A stretch of 64,000 nt of DNA, taken from assembly GCF_014640815.1 (NCBI RefSeq), contig NZ_BMHM01000007.1, positions 29,673 through 93,672 of the forward strand, in the 5' to 3' direction. Below the pieces are notes generated by a model. It had not been told where the DNA came from. It worked only from the letters and a program-made list of their open reading frames with translations, and ran no database searches. Positions 43,963 through 52,782 of this stretch are shown here, piece after piece. Every line of letters starts with the position of its first letter. The first letter of the stretch is position 1. Both the position numbers and the translations under genes were made by a program. The DNA is from Vreelandella lutescens. GTDB taxonomy: Bacteria > Pseudomonadota > Gammaproteobacteria > Pseudomonadales > Halomonadaceae.

Positions 43963-44415
43963 ATGGCATCAACTATTGGTTTTCGTATTGCTCGTTTGCC
44001 ACACCTGTGGCGTTCGATTCTTGACCGCCGGTTAGCACCGCTGGGCTTGACCCAAACCCGCTGGGTGACGCTGTACCACCTATGGAAACTCGGTGAAGGT
44101 AACCCACAGTGCGATCTGGCCCGAGCGATTGGCGTTGAAGCACCATCACTCGTGCGCACCTTGGGCCAGCTCGAAGAGCAGGGATTAGTCGAGCGTCGCG
44201 CTTGCGACAACGACCGTCGCAGCAAGCGCATCTATCTCACCCCAGCGGCCATGCCATTGCTAGAGCAGATCGACAGCGTTGTGCTTGCCGCCCGCCAGGA
44301 GATGCTGGCAGGCCTTAGTGAGCAGGATTTAGACCAGCTGGATAAGTGGCTTGCCCTTATCGAAGCTAACGGATTAACCATCCAAGCCAGGGACCAGGAC
44401 GGCCCCACGGCTTAA
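43963..44415 (+). CDS. slyA: MarR-family regulator, SlyA type
   Basis: 150 residues. Winged-helix MarR fold (TRWVTLYHLWKLGEGNPQCDLARAIGVEAPSLVRTLGQLEEQGLVERRACDNDRRSKRIYLTPAAMPLLEQI). SlyA proteins counter H-NS silencing and respond to small aromatic ligands. No clear ribosome binding site precedes the ATG. It follows the DUF5924 gene by 72 bases. Confidence 0.85.
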   Translation: MASTIGFRIARLPHLWRSILDRRLAPLGLTQTRWVTLYHLWKLGEGNPQCDLARAIGVEAPSLVRTLGQLEEQGLVERRACDNDRRSKRIYLTPAAMPLLEQIDSVVLAARQEMLAGLSEQDLDQLDKWLALIEANGLTIQARDQDGPTA

Positions 44416-44439
44416 GAGAAGCTCGCGCTTTTCTTCTTT

Positions 44440-44970
44440 CTATACTGCGCCGCCTGCACCCAGCGATTTTGCAGGTGGCCGGTCAGACAGCCCGCTCAGC
44501 GCCGCTTTCAGTGGCTCAATATCCGCCAAATAGGTGGTAAAGCGTTCGGCGGTTTGCGATTCCCACCACCACAGCGTTAGCGCGTATTCACTTGACTCCA
44601 GCACTAACGCATCTTGAGGCAGACGTTCTAGCAGCGTTTGCAGGTGAATACTCGCCGCTTCCGGTAACGGCCTTAGCGGTGCAATGCGCCAGCGCCAGCC
44701 AGCATGATAAGGCGCTAGTGCCTCGCTGGCGTTAGAGTCTCTCACCAACATGAAATCGGGGCCAGGCGTGTCTTGCGCATAACGCCAGCGATAGGACGGC
44801 ATCGTCCCTCGAAAATGGTGCAGAGGTGGTTTTGCCATTTTGACGGTCACCCCCTGCTTCGCTGCACTTGAACGCAGTGCCATTTGCCGTTTTTGGCGTG
44901 GGCTTGGTTTCAGCCACATCACCGGCGTAATCACAAACATCAGAATAAAAATGATGATTAACCATTCCAT
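44440..44970 (-). CDS. hypothetical membrane-anchored protein
   Basis: 176 residues. A YajC-like N-terminal helix (MEWLIIIFILMFVITPVMWLKPSPRQKRQMALRS) is followed by a soluble domain with Trp-rich strands (YRWRYAQ, GWRWRIAPL, LTLWWWES). The YajC likeness is limited to the helix and basic stretch, so I would not call it a translocase subunit. It is convergent with slyA, 24 bases between stops. The start could also be GTG 44982. Confidence 0.65.
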   Translation of the reverse strand: MEWLIIIFILMFVITPVMWLKPSPRQKRQMALRSSAAKQGVTVKMAKPPLHHFRGTMPSYRWRYAQDTPGPDFMLVRDSNASEALAPYHAGWRWRIAPLRPLPEAASIHLQTLLERLPQDALVLESSEYALTLWWWESQTAERFTTYLADIEPLKAALSGLSDRPPAKSLGAGGAV

Positions 44971-45114
44971 TGCAGCATCCACCCTCTTTCGTCAAACTGA
45001 ATTGGTGATTTCAAAAAACCATGATCTAGGTCGTTGTTAAGATGCAGCTGCCAGCCTAGAGTAAAAGTATCTAACAAAGGCTTTCTTTGTTGCACACCGT
45101 CAAGGAGATACGCC

Positions 45115-45567
45115 ATGAGCTATCGCCATATCCTGGTTGCCGTTGACCTCACCAAAGATTCACACAAAATTCTTGAGCGTGCGGTCGCCATTGCTGAACG
45201 CAACAATGGTGCCAAAATCTCCATCATGCATACCCTGGAACCGCTGGGTTTCGCCTACGGTGGCGATATCCCCATGGACCTTACCAGTATTCAAGATCAG
45301 CTAGATGACCACGCGAAGAAGCGTTTAGCTGAAATTGCCGCACCTCATATAGAGGCCGCCGATCAGCACGTGGTGGTGGGTATGCCAGATACCGAAATTC
45401 ACCGTTTTGCTGATGAGCATAATGTTGACCTGATCGTGGTCGGCTCTCATGGTCGCCACGGTTTTGCGCTACTGCTCGGCTCCACGTCTACGGGCGTGTT
45501 ACATGGTGCTCAGTGCGACGTGTTAGCCGTTCGTGTAGGTAAAAAAGGCGAAAAAAGCGACGAGTAG
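45115..45567 (+). CDS. uspA: universal stress protein (UspA family)
   Basis: 150 residues. YRHILVAVDLTKDSHKILERAVAIA at the start and the ATP-binding loop VVGSHGRHGFALLLGSTSTGVLHGAQCDVLAVRV near the C terminus. AAGGAG lies 8 bases before ATG 45115. A single-gene unit with its own terminator. It probably supports survival in stress; the particular stress cannot be told. Confidence 0.92.
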   Translation: MSYRHILVAVDLTKDSHKILERAVAIAERNNGAKISIMHTLEPLGFAYGGDIPMDLTSIQDQLDDHAKKRLAEIAAPHIEAADQHVVVGMPDTEIHRFADEHNVDLIVVGSHGRHGFALLLGSTSTGVLHGAQCDVLAVRVGKKGEKSDE

Positions 45568-45578
45568 AACACCTAACG

Positions 45579-45604
45579 CCAAAGGCCCCTCTCGGGGCCT
45601 TTGG
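45579..45604. terminator. bidirectional terminator after uspA
   Basis: CCAAAGGCCCC/GGGGCCTTTGG, 11-bp perfect stem with a TCTC loop, between uspA and the convergent uup. Confidence 0.85.
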
Positions 45605-45620
45605 TAGCTAATGCGACGGG

Positions 45621-47540
45621 TTATTCACCGTTGGCCATCGCCTCAAGCTCCATCCAACGCTCCATTGCGACTTCCAGTGCCTGCTGCACCTTCTCTAGCG
45701 CTTGCAACTTGGCGGTTACCGCTGTGGCATCCTGCTGATAAAACGCCGGGTCGCCTATCTCCTGCTCAAGCGTTTCCACGTCACTCTCTAACCGCTCTAT
45801 CTCAGCGGGCAGCGCATCCAGCTCACGCTGTAGTTTGTAAGAGAGCTTAACGGTTTTTTTAGCCGGTTCCGCCGCTGGGGCTGGAGCGGCTTTCTTAACG
45901 GCCTCGCTGGTGGGCTCGGTTTGCTGACGGGCCGCGCCTTCCCACGGTGCAGGGGGCAATTTACCGCCCTGGCGAATCCAGTCGGTATAGCCGCCCACGT
46001 ATTCACGCACGCGCCCTTCGCCTTCAAAGGCCAGCATGCTGGTGACCACGTTATCCATGAACGTTCGGTCGTGGGAAACCAGCAGCAGAGTGCCATCAAA
46101 ATCAAGCAGCAGCTCTTCAAGCAGCTCCAACGTTTCCATGTCTAGGTCGTTGGTGGGCTCATCAAGTACCAGCACGTTAGCGGGCTGGGTAAACAGCTTG
46201 GCCAACAGCAGGCGGTTGGACTCGCCACCGGATAGCGCTTTTACCGGCTGACGCACGCGATCTGGGGTGAACAAGAAGTCCTGCAGGTAGCTCATAACAT
46301 GGCGGTCTTTACCACCCACGCTGACCCGGTCGCTACCTTGGGCGACGTTATCGTAAACCGTTTTTTCCAGCTCTAACCCGGCGCGCAGCTGGTCGAAATA
46401 CGCCACCTTCAGGTTAGTGCCTAACTGCACGCTGCCTTCGGTAGGTGCCAGCTCGCCCAGTAAAATCTTCAATAGCGTGGTTTTACCCGCACCGTTACGG
46501 CCAAGGAAGCCAATACGATCACCGCGCATCACTTCTAGATTCACATTGCCCAGGATGACCTCGTCACCAAAGCGCTGCGTAACACCTTTCAGCTCGACAA
46601 CCCGCTTACCGGTACGCTCGCCGCTGTCCACGGTGAGATTGGCGGTGCCTTGACGCTCGCGGCGCTGGCTGCGCTCCACGCGCATTTGTTCAAGCTCACG
46701 CACCCGGCCTTCATTACGGGTACGCCGAGCCTTCACGCCCTGGCGAATCCAAACTTCTTCTTGCGCCAATTTTTTATCAAAGAGCGCATTTTCACGCGAC
46801 TCCACTTCCAGCTCGTGCTGCTTGCGCTCTTGGTACTCGGCGTAAGCACCGGGATAACGGCCCAGCTTACCGCGATCCAGCTCCAGGATATTGGTGGCAA
46901 GCTTTGACAGGAACGCCCGGTCGTGGGTGATCAGCAGTACCGCGCCGTTAAAGGCGAGTAGCTGCTCTTCCAGCCACGCGATGGTGTCCAGGTCCAGGTG
47001 GTTGGTCGGCTCATCGAGCAGCAGCAAATCGGGCTCGGAGACTAACGCCCGAGCCAGCGCCACCCGGCGACGCCAGCCGCCGGAAAGCGCGCTCATCTCG
47101 GCTTCTGGCGGCAGGCCCAATCGGGTTAGCACTACGTCGATACGCTGATGGAACGACCAGCCGTCAATAGCCTCAAGGCGCGTTTGCAGCGTCGCCATGC
47201 GGTTCATATCCGGGTCGGGGTCGTTGATGAGGTGCTGATATTCAGACAGCAGCTCGCCAGCTTCGGGCAGGCCTTGCGCCACCATATCAAAAATCGTCAT
47301 ACCCGATGATTCAGGCAGTTCCTGGGCCAGCACGCCAATTTTCAAGCCCGGCGCACGCCAGATGGAGCCGTCGTCGGCCTGAATATCGCCCGCCACTAGC
47401 TTTAGTAGCGTGGATTTACCGGTGCCGTTGCGCCCGACCAGCGCCAGCCGCTCGCCTCTTTCAACCGTTAGGTCGGCGCGGTTAAGCAGTACTTGGGTGC
47501 CGTAAGCGAGTTGCAGCTGTTCGAGTCGTAACAGGGTCAC
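45621..47540 (-). CDS. uup: ABC-F ATPase Uup
   Basis: 639 residues. Two ABC domains with Walker A GRNGTGKST and GRNGAGKTT, signatures LSGGWRRR and LSGGESNR, joined by the ABC-F linker. A C-terminal coiled coil (LPAEIERLESDVETLEQEIGDPAFYQQDATAVTAKLQALEKVQQALEVAMERWMELE) is typical of Uup. ABC-F proteins act on ribosomes, and Uup also affects precise excision of transposons and binds DNA. GTG 47540 follows GGAGG by 7 bases; the longer frame lacks a site. Confidence 0.92.
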   Translation of the reverse strand: MTLLRLEQLQLAYGTQVLLNRADLTVERGERLALVGRNGTGKSTLLKLVAGDIQADDGSIWRAPGLKIGVLAQELPESSGMTIFDMVAQGLPEAGELLSEYQHLINDPDPDMNRMATLQTRLEAIDGWSFHQRIDVVLTRLGLPPEAEMSALSGGWRRRVALARALVSEPDLLLLDEPTNHLDLDTIAWLEEQLLAFNGAVLLITHDRAFLSKLATNILELDRGKLGRYPGAYAEYQERKQHELEVESRENALFDKKLAQEEVWIRQGVKARRTRNEGRVRELEQMRVERSQRRERQGTANLTVDSGERTGKRVVELKGVTQRFGDEVILGNVNLEVMRGDRIGFLGRNGAGKTTLLKILLGELAPTEGSVQLGTNLKVAYFDQLRAGLELEKTVYDNVAQGSDRVSVGGKDRHVMSYLQDFLFTPDRVRQPVKALSGGESNRLLLAKLFTQPANVLVLDEPTNDLDMETLELLEELLLDFDGTLLLVSHDRTFMDNVVTSMLAFEGEGRVREYVGGYTDWIRQGGKLPPAPWEGAARQQTEPTSEAVKKAAPAPAAEPAKKTVKLSYKLQRELDALPAEIERLESDVETLEQEIGDPAFYQQDATAVTAKLQALEKVQQALEVAMERWMELEAMANGE

Positions 47541-47647
47541 GCAGTGTCCTCCTTCGTCGTGAGGCGCACAGTGTAACGCATGCATCCGAATTACGATGCA
47601 CCCTTGTAGAGCCAAGCCCAACAACGTGCTAACGTCATAGGCTAATT

Positions 47648-47659
47648 AACAACAATAAA
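47648..47659 (+). promoter_or_regulatory. A-rich Hfq/Crc-like motif in the AraC leader
   Basis: AACAACAATAAA, 36 bases before the GTG start of the AraC gene. It belongs to the same set as the motifs at the acyl-CoA operon genes. Confidence 0.4.
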
Positions 47660-47694
47660 GCGGTGTTGAAAAACGCGGGTAAGGTGAAATCACC

Positions 47695-48699
47695 GTGACA
47701 GTGACGGTCTCCATGCATTTTGTTAATGAGTTATTTCGTGGCCTAACCGCTGCGGGGCAGCCACCCACCCGCTATTTAGAACGAGCAGGCATTTCACCTT
47801 TTTTACTCAGCGCCCCTAATGGGCGCGTCACCGTGGAGCAATTCGCTGAGCTCTACCGCTTGCTGGCCGTTGAGCTAGACGATGAAACACCGCGTTTTTT
47901 CTCACGCCCGCTACGCTGTGGCACCCTCAAGCTGCTGTGCTTAAGTATGCTGGAAGCGCCTACCCTGCAGGTCGCCCTACATCGCTATACCCAGTTTTTT
48001 CGCATACTGCTGGATGATTTTGGCTACAGCTTTACGATTGAAAACGACCTGGCGCGTCTGGCGCTGGAAGAGCATGCGCCGCTGCAAGGCAGCCGCATTT
48101 TAGTCCATGAGCTAATGCTAAAACTTTTCCACGGCATCGCTTCCTGGATGATTGCTCGCAAAATACCGCCCGTATTAATGGAGTGCAGCTACCCGCAGCC
48201 TGCCCACAGCGCCGACTACCTCTATTTTTATCCGGGTAAAGTGAAGTTTGATCAACCACAAACGGCTGTTTACTTCGACAAGTCGCTCTTAGAACACCCT
48301 ATTCGGCAAACCAAGCAGCACCTGGGGGCTTTTTTACAACGCGCACCGGCGGACTGGTTTTATGTCTCGTTTGAAGACCGCTTAGCCACCCACCGGGTAA
48401 GAGAGCACCTCAGCCGTCACTTGCCAACGGCGTGTACCGTACAAGAGGTCGCCGAGGCGCTGCATGTCTCTGTTCGGACACTATCGAGGCATTTACAACT
48501 GGAGGGTACGCGCTTTCAAGCGGTCAAAGATGAGTATCGGCGTGACTACGCTATTCAAGCCTTAACGCGCAGTCAGCGGACGCTATCTTCCATCGCAGAA
48601 ACGCTTGGTTTTGAGGACTTAGCCTGCTTTAGCCGCGCCTTTAAGCAGTGGACAGGCAACTCCCCTGCCGCCTACCGTAAAGCACAGGCGACAGGGTGA
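47695..48699 (+). CDS. AraC-family regulator beside the acyl-CoA operon
   Basis: 334 residues. The N-terminal ~190 residues are the arabinose-binding-like domain of the OruR/ArgR-type AraC proteins (LFRGLTAAGQPPTRYLERAGISPFLLSAPNGRVTVEQFAELYRLLAVELDDETPRFFSRPLRCGTLKLLCLSMLEAPTLQVALHRYTQFFRIL). The C-terminal ~85 are the double helix-turn-helix (VREHLSRHLPTACTVQEVAEALHVSVRTLSRHLQLEGTRFQAVKDEYRR...IAETLGFEDLACFSRAFKQWTGNSPAAYR). It converges on the last gene of the operon (11 bases apart) and is a good candidate for its regulator. The start may be GTG 47695, with AAGGTG 8 bases before. Confidence 0.85.
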   Translation: MTVTVSMHFVNELFRGLTAAGQPPTRYLERAGISPFLLSAPNGRVTVEQFAELYRLLAVELDDETPRFFSRPLRCGTLKLLCLSMLEAPTLQVALHRYTQFFRILLDDFGYSFTIENDLARLALEEHAPLQGSRILVHELMLKLFHGIASWMIARKIPPVLMECSYPQPAHSADYLYFYPGKVKFDQPQTAVYFDKSLLEHPIRQTKQHLGAFLQRAPADWFYVSFEDRLATHRVREHLSRHLPTACTVQEVAEALHVSVRTLSRHLQLEGTRFQAVKDEYRRDYAIQALTRSQRTLSSIAETLGFEDLACFSRAFKQWTGNSPAAYRKAQATG

Positions 48700-48710
48700 G
48701 AGGTTCGCGC

Positions 48711-50363
48711 TTATATCTCGGTACGAATGCGCTTTTTATCTAGCTTACCGACGCTGGTTTTGGGGATTTCATCGACGATACGAATCAGAGAAGGAACGCC
48801 CCAACGGTTGAGTTTACCTTGCGCCACAAACTGTTCCATAAAGCCCTGGATAGCCTCTACGGTAGGTGGCTGTTTGAGATCGCTTGGCACCACCAGCGCG
48901 GCCGGGCGCTCTCCCCACTTATCATCTGCCACGCCTATCACCGCCACTTCGGCAACACCCGGGCACTGGCTGATATAGCTTTCCAGCTCCAATGAGGACA
49001 GCCACTCGCCGCCGGTTTTAATCACATCTTTAATACGGTCGCTAATCGCCAGGAAACCGTGCTCATCCAGAGAACCCACATCTCCGGTATGCAGCCAGCC
49101 ATCCCGCCACAGCTCCTCGCTACGCTTTTCTTCTTTATAGTAAGCCTGGGTTAGCCACGGGGCTTGGACACGCACTTCCCCGACGCTTTTGCCATCGTGG
49201 GGGAGCGGCTGACCGTCAACATCGACCACCTGCAGCCTTACAAACGGCACCGGAAGCCCGGCTTTACAGCGCCACGGCAACTGGCTTTCAAAATCAGCTT
49301 CGGCGACCTCTTTGGGTAAAATATCGGCCGTGAGTAGCGGGCACGTTTCCGACATACCGTAGGCACTGCGGGTATCGATCCCCAACGCCCAGGCACGACT
49401 TGCCAAGGCCTGAGTCAGTGCGCTGCCGCCTACCAGAACCTTCCAGCCAGCTAAATCCACCTTCTTCGACGCAATCGCCTCGGCACTGACCACCATATTG
49501 AGCAGTGTTGGCACGCAGTGAGAAAAATCGACCTTTTCGCTGACTAGCAGCTTCACCAGCATCTCGGGCTCGTATTTGCCCGGATACACCTGTGTCGCCC
49601 CTAACAGCGTAGCCGTGTAAGGGACTCCCCAGGCGTGCACGTGAAACATCGGCGTAATGGGCATATACACCTTATCTCGGTTCAGCAGCTCAAAACCGGG
49701 GGCTTGAAACGTGCTGGCTTCACCTAACGTGTGCAACACAAGCTGGCGGTGGGTAAAAAACACCCCTTTAGGATTGCCCGTTGTGCCGGTGGTGTAGAAC
49801 AGCGTGGCCACGCCATTTTCATCAAAAGAGGGAAAGTCGTAGTGGCTTGGTTGCTCAGCCAGCAACGCTTCAAACTCCCCCACCAGGGGTAGCGATGTAG
49901 CCACCTCTTGTGGTGCTTCCTGGCAGAGTAGGTAACCGCGAATGTTGGGCAGCTGATGCGCCAGCGGTTCCAGCAGAGGCACAAAGTCTTCATGCACCAA
50001 CACAAAAACGTCTTCTGCGTGCTCCATGGTGTAAAGAATCTGTTCGGGTGCTAAACGTACGTTCACCGTATGCAGTACCGCGCCAATCATGGGGATGGCG
50101 AAAAAACACTCTAAATAACGGTGACTGTCCCAATCCATCACGGCCACCACGTCTCCAGCCTGAACGCCTTGTGAAGTCAGCAGGTGGGCCAATTGATGGA
50201 CCCGCTCTTGAAATCGGCGGTAGTCGTGGCGGCTTTGATCGCGATACACAATTTGGTTGTTGCCCGCCATGCGCACACCCGACTCCAGCAGATCCTTGAT
50301 CAGCATGGGAGGGTTAGTGGCAGAGGACGTAGAAGGAAGCAGTTTTGGCGTTATCGTCGACAT
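48711..50363 (-). CDS. acyl-CoA synthetase (AMP-forming), second in operon
   Basis: 550 residues. Adenylate-forming ligase: phosphate loop LFYTTGTTGNPKGVFFTH, adenine motif SAYGMSETCPLL, LHTGDVGSLDEHGFLAISDRIKDVIKTGGEWLSSLELE, and catalytic Lys in PKTSVGKLDKKRIR. Length and motifs fit medium/long-chain fatty acyl-CoA synthetases. It is the last gene of the operon. Its ribosome binding site AAAGGT is directly preceded by an AACAACAA motif. Confidence 0.88.
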   Translation of the reverse strand: MSTITPKLLPSTSSATNPPMLIKDLLESGVRMAGNNQIVYRDQSRHDYRRFQERVHQLAHLLTSQGVQAGDVVAVMDWDSHRYLECFFAIPMIGAVLHTVNVRLAPEQILYTMEHAEDVFVLVHEDFVPLLEPLAHQLPNIRGYLLCQEAPQEVATSLPLVGEFEALLAEQPSHYDFPSFDENGVATLFYTTGTTGNPKGVFFTHRQLVLHTLGEASTFQAPGFELLNRDKVYMPITPMFHVHAWGVPYTATLLGATQVYPGKYEPEMLVKLLVSEKVDFSHCVPTLLNMVVSAEAIASKKVDLAGWKVLVGGSALTQALASRAWALGIDTRSAYGMSETCPLLTADILPKEVAEADFESQLPWRCKAGLPVPFVRLQVVDVDGQPLPHDGKSVGEVRVQAPWLTQAYYKEEKRSEELWRDGWLHTGDVGSLDEHGFLAISDRIKDVIKTGGEWLSSLELESYISQCPGVAEVAVIGVADDKWGERPAALVVPSDLKQPPTVEAIQGFMEQFVAQGKLNRWGVPSLIRIVDEIPKTSVGKLDKKRIRTEI

Positions 50364-50370
50364 AAGACAT

Positions 50371-50386
50371 ACCTTTGATTGTTGTT
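50371..50386 (-). promoter_or_regulatory. A-rich Hfq/Crc-like motif at the ribosome binding site (third copy in operon)
   Basis: On the minus strand AACAACAATCAAAGGT: the A-rich motif runs into the AAAGGT ribosome binding site, 7 bases before the ATG of the acyl-CoA synthetase at 50363. An Hfq/Crc complex there would block initiation. Confidence 0.5.
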
Positions 50387-50401
50387 AGATACCTAGGCGG
50401 C

Positions 50402-51586
50402 TTAACGCTCGATCAATAGCGCGATACCCTGCCCACCGCCAATGCAGAGCGTAATAAGCCCATAGCGCCCCTGAATACGCTCCAGCTCATGCAGCGCCTT
50501 CAAGATTAAAATAGCGCCCGTTGCCCCCACAGGATGTCCAAGAGCAACCGCTCCACCATTAGGATTTAGCTTTTCTAGCGGAAAGCCGAGCGTCGAGGCC
50601 ACCGCCATCGCTTGGGCAGCGAACGCTTCATTGGATTCAATCACATCGATATCGTTGATCGTAAGCCCTGCCTGCTGAAGGCAGCGCTTAACTGCGGGAA
50701 TAGGCCCTAACCCCATCAGCGATGGCTCCACACCCGCCGTGGTGGCCACCCGCAGCCGAGCACGCACTGTCAGCCCCCGCGTCTGTGCCTCTTCGGCATG
50801 AGCCAAGACCAGCGTTGCCGCGCCATCATTAATACCCGAGGCGTTGCCCGCCGTGACCACGCCGTCGCGTTTGAACGCAGGTTTTAGACGCGCTAAATCA
50901 CCGAGTTCAACGCCCTCGCGGACATGCTCATCACGGGCAAAGGTCAGCGTTTGCTTACCTTTCATCACCTCAACTGGCACGATTTGTGTATCAAAACGCC
51001 CTTCTGATATTGCCCGCGCTGCTTTTTGATGGCTATCGAGGGCGAACTGATCCAACTGCTCGCGACTCAGCCCGTACTGCTGAGCAATATTTTCAGCGGT
51101 GATCCCCATATGGCCACTGCCGAACGGGTCGCTAAGCACCCCCAGGGTTAAATCTTGGATGCTTGTGTCGCCCATACGAATACCGTTACGCGCCTGGGGG
51201 GCTAACACGTAGGCACCACGGGACATGGTCTCGGCACCGCCTGCTAAAGCAAGCCGGCTGTCGCCTAAGGCAATTTGCTGCGCAGCCGACACCACCGCTT
51301 GAACCCCAGAGCCGCACAGCCGGTTAACATTAAAGGCACCGGCTTCTTTGGGAGCACCTGCATTGAGCGCAATATGACGGGCCAAGTAGGCATCTTCAGG
51401 GCCAGTGGTAATAATATGACCGTACACGGAGTGATCAATGTCCGTGCCCTCCACCCCTGCTCGGCGCAGCGCTTCTATGGCCGTAAGGGTACCTAGCTCA
51501 TGCGGGGCAAAGGATGACAGCGCCCCACCAAACCCGCCAATGGCCGTGCGTGCACCGCCCACAATGACTACGCTATCCAGCTGCAT
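50402..51586 (-). CDS. acetyl-CoA acyltransferase (thiolase)
   Basis: 394 residues. Nucleophile Cys in FNVNRLCGSGVQAVVSAAQQ, GGAVALGHPVGATGA with the catalytic His, and CIGGGQGIALL. It differs from the FadA in this window ([14 protein letters not shown]) and looks closer to acetyl-CoA acetyltransferases of the BktB/PhaA sort, which also take short 3-ketoacyl chains. AAGGAG precedes the ATG. It lies between the two flanking operon genes with gaps of 38 and 50 bases. Confidence 0.9.
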   Translation of the reverse strand: MQLDSVVIVGGARTAIGGFGGALSSFAPHELGTLTAIEALRRAGVEGTDIDHSVYGHIITTGPEDAYLARHIALNAGAPKEAGAFNVNRLCGSGVQAVVSAAQQIALGDSRLALAGGAETMSRGAYVLAPQARNGIRMGDTSIQDLTLGVLSDPFGSGHMGITAENIAQQYGLSREQLDQFALDSHQKAARAISEGRFDTQIVPVEVMKGKQTLTFARDEHVREGVELGDLARLKPAFKRDGVVTAGNASGINDGAATLVLAHAEEAQTRGLTVRARLRVATTAGVEPSLMGLGPIPAVKRCLQQAGLTINDIDVIESNEAFAAQAMAVASTLGFPLEKLNPNGGAVALGHPVGATGAILILKALHELERIQGRYGLITLCIGGGQGIALLIER

Positions 51587-51636
51587 ACATGCTCCTTGTT
51601 AACAATACTCCGGCCCTAACATCACAGGTCCTTGCA

Positions 51637-52782
51637 TCACAGGGTCTTGCCCAGCAGCGAACGCGCGATCACCTCTTTCATGATCTCGGAGCTGCCGGCG
51701 TAAATCGTTTGTACCCGTGCATCCAGATAAAAGCGTGAAATGGGGTACTCCTGGGTGTAGCCGTAGCCACCAAACAGCTGCAAGCAGCGATCAATCGCAT
51801 GGCACTGCAGTTCGCTCAGCTGTAATTTCAGAATAGCCGCATCGGTGCTACTCATGGTGCCTTGTCGATACCGTTCGACACACTGTTCAAAATAGGCTCT
51901 TGCCATCTCCAGCTGGGCTTTAATCTGCGCCAGCGTAAAGCGGGTATTTTGAAAGTCGGCGATTCGCTGGCCAAAGGCTTCCCGCTGGGTGACGTACTCA
52001 AGCGTTAGCGCTAGCGCACCTTCTATTGCCCCCAAAGCTTGGGCACCCACGCCTAAACGCTCCCGAGGCAGCTCTTGCATGAGGTAGCGAAACCCTTCGC
52101 CCTCTTCACCTAATAGCGCATTAGCAGGCAGTTTCAGTTGATCAAAAGCCAGCTCCGCCGTGTCGCTAGCGTGCTGGCCAATTTTTTTGATCGGCTTACC
52201 ACGAGAAAAGCCGGGCAACGTGGTGTCCACTAAAAACAGCGAAACCCCTTTTGCGCCAGCGTTGGGGTCTGTTTTCGCGCACACGATGACCAGGTCGGCT
52301 ACCTGACCATTGGTGATGAACAGTTTGCTACCGTTGAGCAGCCAACCATCGTCTATACGCGTGGCTCGGGTTTTCATCGCCGCTAAATCGCTGCCTGCGT
52401 GGGGTTCGCTCATGGCAATCGCTCCTAAGCAATCACCTTGCGCCATGCGCGGCAGCCATGTCTCTTTCTGTTCAGGCGACCCCAGATTCTGCACATAGGG
52501 CATGACGATATTGGCGTGAATGTTGTAGGCACTGGCAAGGCCACCAAAACCTTGGCGAGACATCTCCTCCAGTGCCAGCTGTGTCACCGCAATATCGGCC
52601 CCTGAACCGCCATACGCTTCATCTAGATCAATGCCTAACAGCCCCGCGGCGCCTAGCGCCTTCCATAAAGAACGCGGTATTTCCCCAGCGTCTTCCCACT
52701 GCTGATAAAAAGGAGCCACTTCCTGTGCTAAGCAGCGGGTAATCATGGTGTGAAAAAGCATGTGTGTCTGCTCGTCCATCAT
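51637..52782 (-). CDS. acyl-CoA dehydrogenase
   Basis: 381 residues. FAD-dependent enzyme making 2-enoyl-CoA. Visible: GAIAMSEPHAGSDLAAMKTRATR, KLFITNGQVADLVIVCAKTD, QLFGGYGYTQEYPISRFYLDARVQTIYAGSSEIMKEVIARSLLG with the catalytic Glu region. Substrate range is not evident. It overlaps the previous gene's stop by 4 bases (ATGA). Confidence 0.92.
   Translation of the reverse strand: MMDEQTHMLFHTMITRCLAQEVAPFYQQWEDAGEIPRSLWKALGAAGLLGIDLDEAYGGSGADIAVTQLALEEMSRQGFGGLASAYNIHANIVMPYVQNLGSPEQKETWLPRMAQGDCLGAIAMSEPHAGSDLAAMKTRATRIDDGWLLNGSKLFITNGQVADLVIVCAKTDPNAGAKGVSLFLVDTTLPGFSRGKPIKKIGQHASDTAELAFDQLKLPANALLGEEGEGFRYLMQELPRERLGVGAQALGAIEGALALTLEYVTQREAFGQRIADFQNTRFTLAQIKAQLEMARAYFEQCVERYRQGTMSSTDAAILKLQLSELQCHAIDRCLQLFGGYGYTQEYPISRFYLDARVQTIYAGSSEIMKEVIARSLLGKTL

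Noticed and set aside
44440..44970. Annotation as translocase subunit YajC
   Set aside because: Only the N-terminal helix and the following basic stretch resemble YajC; the remaining ~140 residues do not, and there are no secDF or tgt genes nearby.
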